Positions 63,294-64,000 of a stretch of 64,000 bases of DNA are shown in pieces. The stretch covers positions 62,001 to 126,000 of the forward strand of contig JAHEHL010000010.1 in NCBI GenBank assembly GCA_024644595.1, written 5' to 3'. The notes beneath the pieces are model-generated. The model made no database searches. It was not told where the DNA came from and was given only the letters and a program-made list of their open reading frames with translations. How positions within the stretch are numbered: the stretch's first letter is position 1; each line of letters opens with the position of its first letter. A program made the translations under genes and the position numbers. Source of the DNA: Porticoccaceae bacterium. GTDB taxonomy: Bacteria > Pseudomonadota > Gammaproteobacteria > Pseudomonadales > Porticoccaceae.

Positions 63294-64000
63294 CTAGTCG
63301 ACAAGGCCGAAGGTTAACCAGCTCCATATCGAGCGGGGTTCCTCTCGCTTATCTGCATTGTCACCGATGAGAGCGGCATCGCGCACGGATCGGTTATAAG
63401 TCGCGCGTGAGTCGTAGGCTGGTGGTTCCAGACGGTCGATCAAGCCAAACGTGATCTTGCCCAGCAGGGAGTCACTCTTGTCGACCAGCCGTTTGTCAAA
63501 GTCAAAGGCACCGGACTTGTCCAGGGCGGGATATTCTGGGTAGTTGGCGGCCAACACTGCGAGAGCGTGATCGGACAGTTCTTGCATGCCCAACAACTTA
63601 TAACCCTGCGCCATCACGGCCAGGCCATCTGGCACTGCGGGCGTCTGCTGAAAGTTTTCCACAACATATCTGCCGCGGTTAGCGGCGGCGAGATAGGCGC
63701 CGCGCGAGAAATAATAGTTAGCTGCATGGATCTCAGCGCGCGCTAATTGATTGCGCAGATTGATTAGACGCTTGCGAGCGTCTGGCGTGTAGGGGCTTTC
63801 GGGGAAGCGGGTGAGCAGTTCAGAGAGCGTGCCAAAGGCATTGCGCGCTGTGCCAATATCACGCTTGGTGCTATCCGTAGGCATGAAACTGTCAAAAAAA
63901 CCGGATGATTGGGAAATCTCGGACAGCCCTTTTACATAGAAGGCGTAGTCCACATTGGGGTGCTGAGGGTGCAGGCGTATAAATCGATCTGCCGACGAGA
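63294..64000 (-). CDS. bamD: Outer membrane assembly lipoprotein BamD (5' end truncated by window edge)
   Basis: YAFYVKGLSEISQ, TPDARKRLINLRNQLARAEIHAANYYFSRGAYLAAANRG TPR-like; frame stays open to 64000 (...RFIRLHPQHPNV). Confidence 0.9.
   Translation of the reverse strand, partial: SSADRFIRLHPQHPNVDYAFYVKGLSEISQSSGFFDSFMPTDSTKRDIGTARNAFGTLSELLTRFPESPYTPDARKRLINLRNQLARAEIHAANYYFSRGAYLAAANRGRYVVENFQQTPAVPDGLAVMAQGYKLLGMQELSDHALAVLAANYPEYPALDKSGAFDFDKRLVDKSDSLLGKITFGLIDRLEPPAYDSRATYNRSVRDAALIGDNADKREEPRSIWSWLTFGLVD

Overview
The window is a 64-kb stretch of ordinary-density chromosome from a marine-type gammaproteobacterium (inferred from gene content). I found no phage, transposon, integrase, CRISPR array or rRNA. 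The main blocks are: (1) a glucose/Entner-Doudoroff block (glk-eda-zwf-pgl, convergent gap-pyk, hexR-like regulator, acs); (2) two tandem DUF885-type genes; (3) a thiamine salvage operon behind a TPP riboswitch (TonB receptor, YkoF/MTH1187-like thiamine-binding protein, PnuT-like transporter, aminoglycoside/thiamine-kinase-like phosphotransferase); (4) msrB, rhlE-like helicase and SulP transporter; (5) a tdh-kbl threonine catabolic operon with a divergent XRE-cupin regulator; (6) a TonB receptor next to alkB; (7) sdaA and purC; (8) an AGPS-like flavoprotein / GlpD-like / FGGY-kinase operon, divergent from an AraC regulator and followed by an epimerase and an SDR, which is the best candidate for an under-described pathway; (9) ugd, manC and tRNA-Val(GAC); (10) a MacAB-like tripartite export operon; (11) a BCCT / ALDH / Rieske oxygenase / DAO-family cluster that looks like quaternary-amine catabolism; (12) an orphan FimT/GspH pseudopilin, nadE and partial bamD. 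All product calls rest on reading the translated motifs by eye. No database searches were run.
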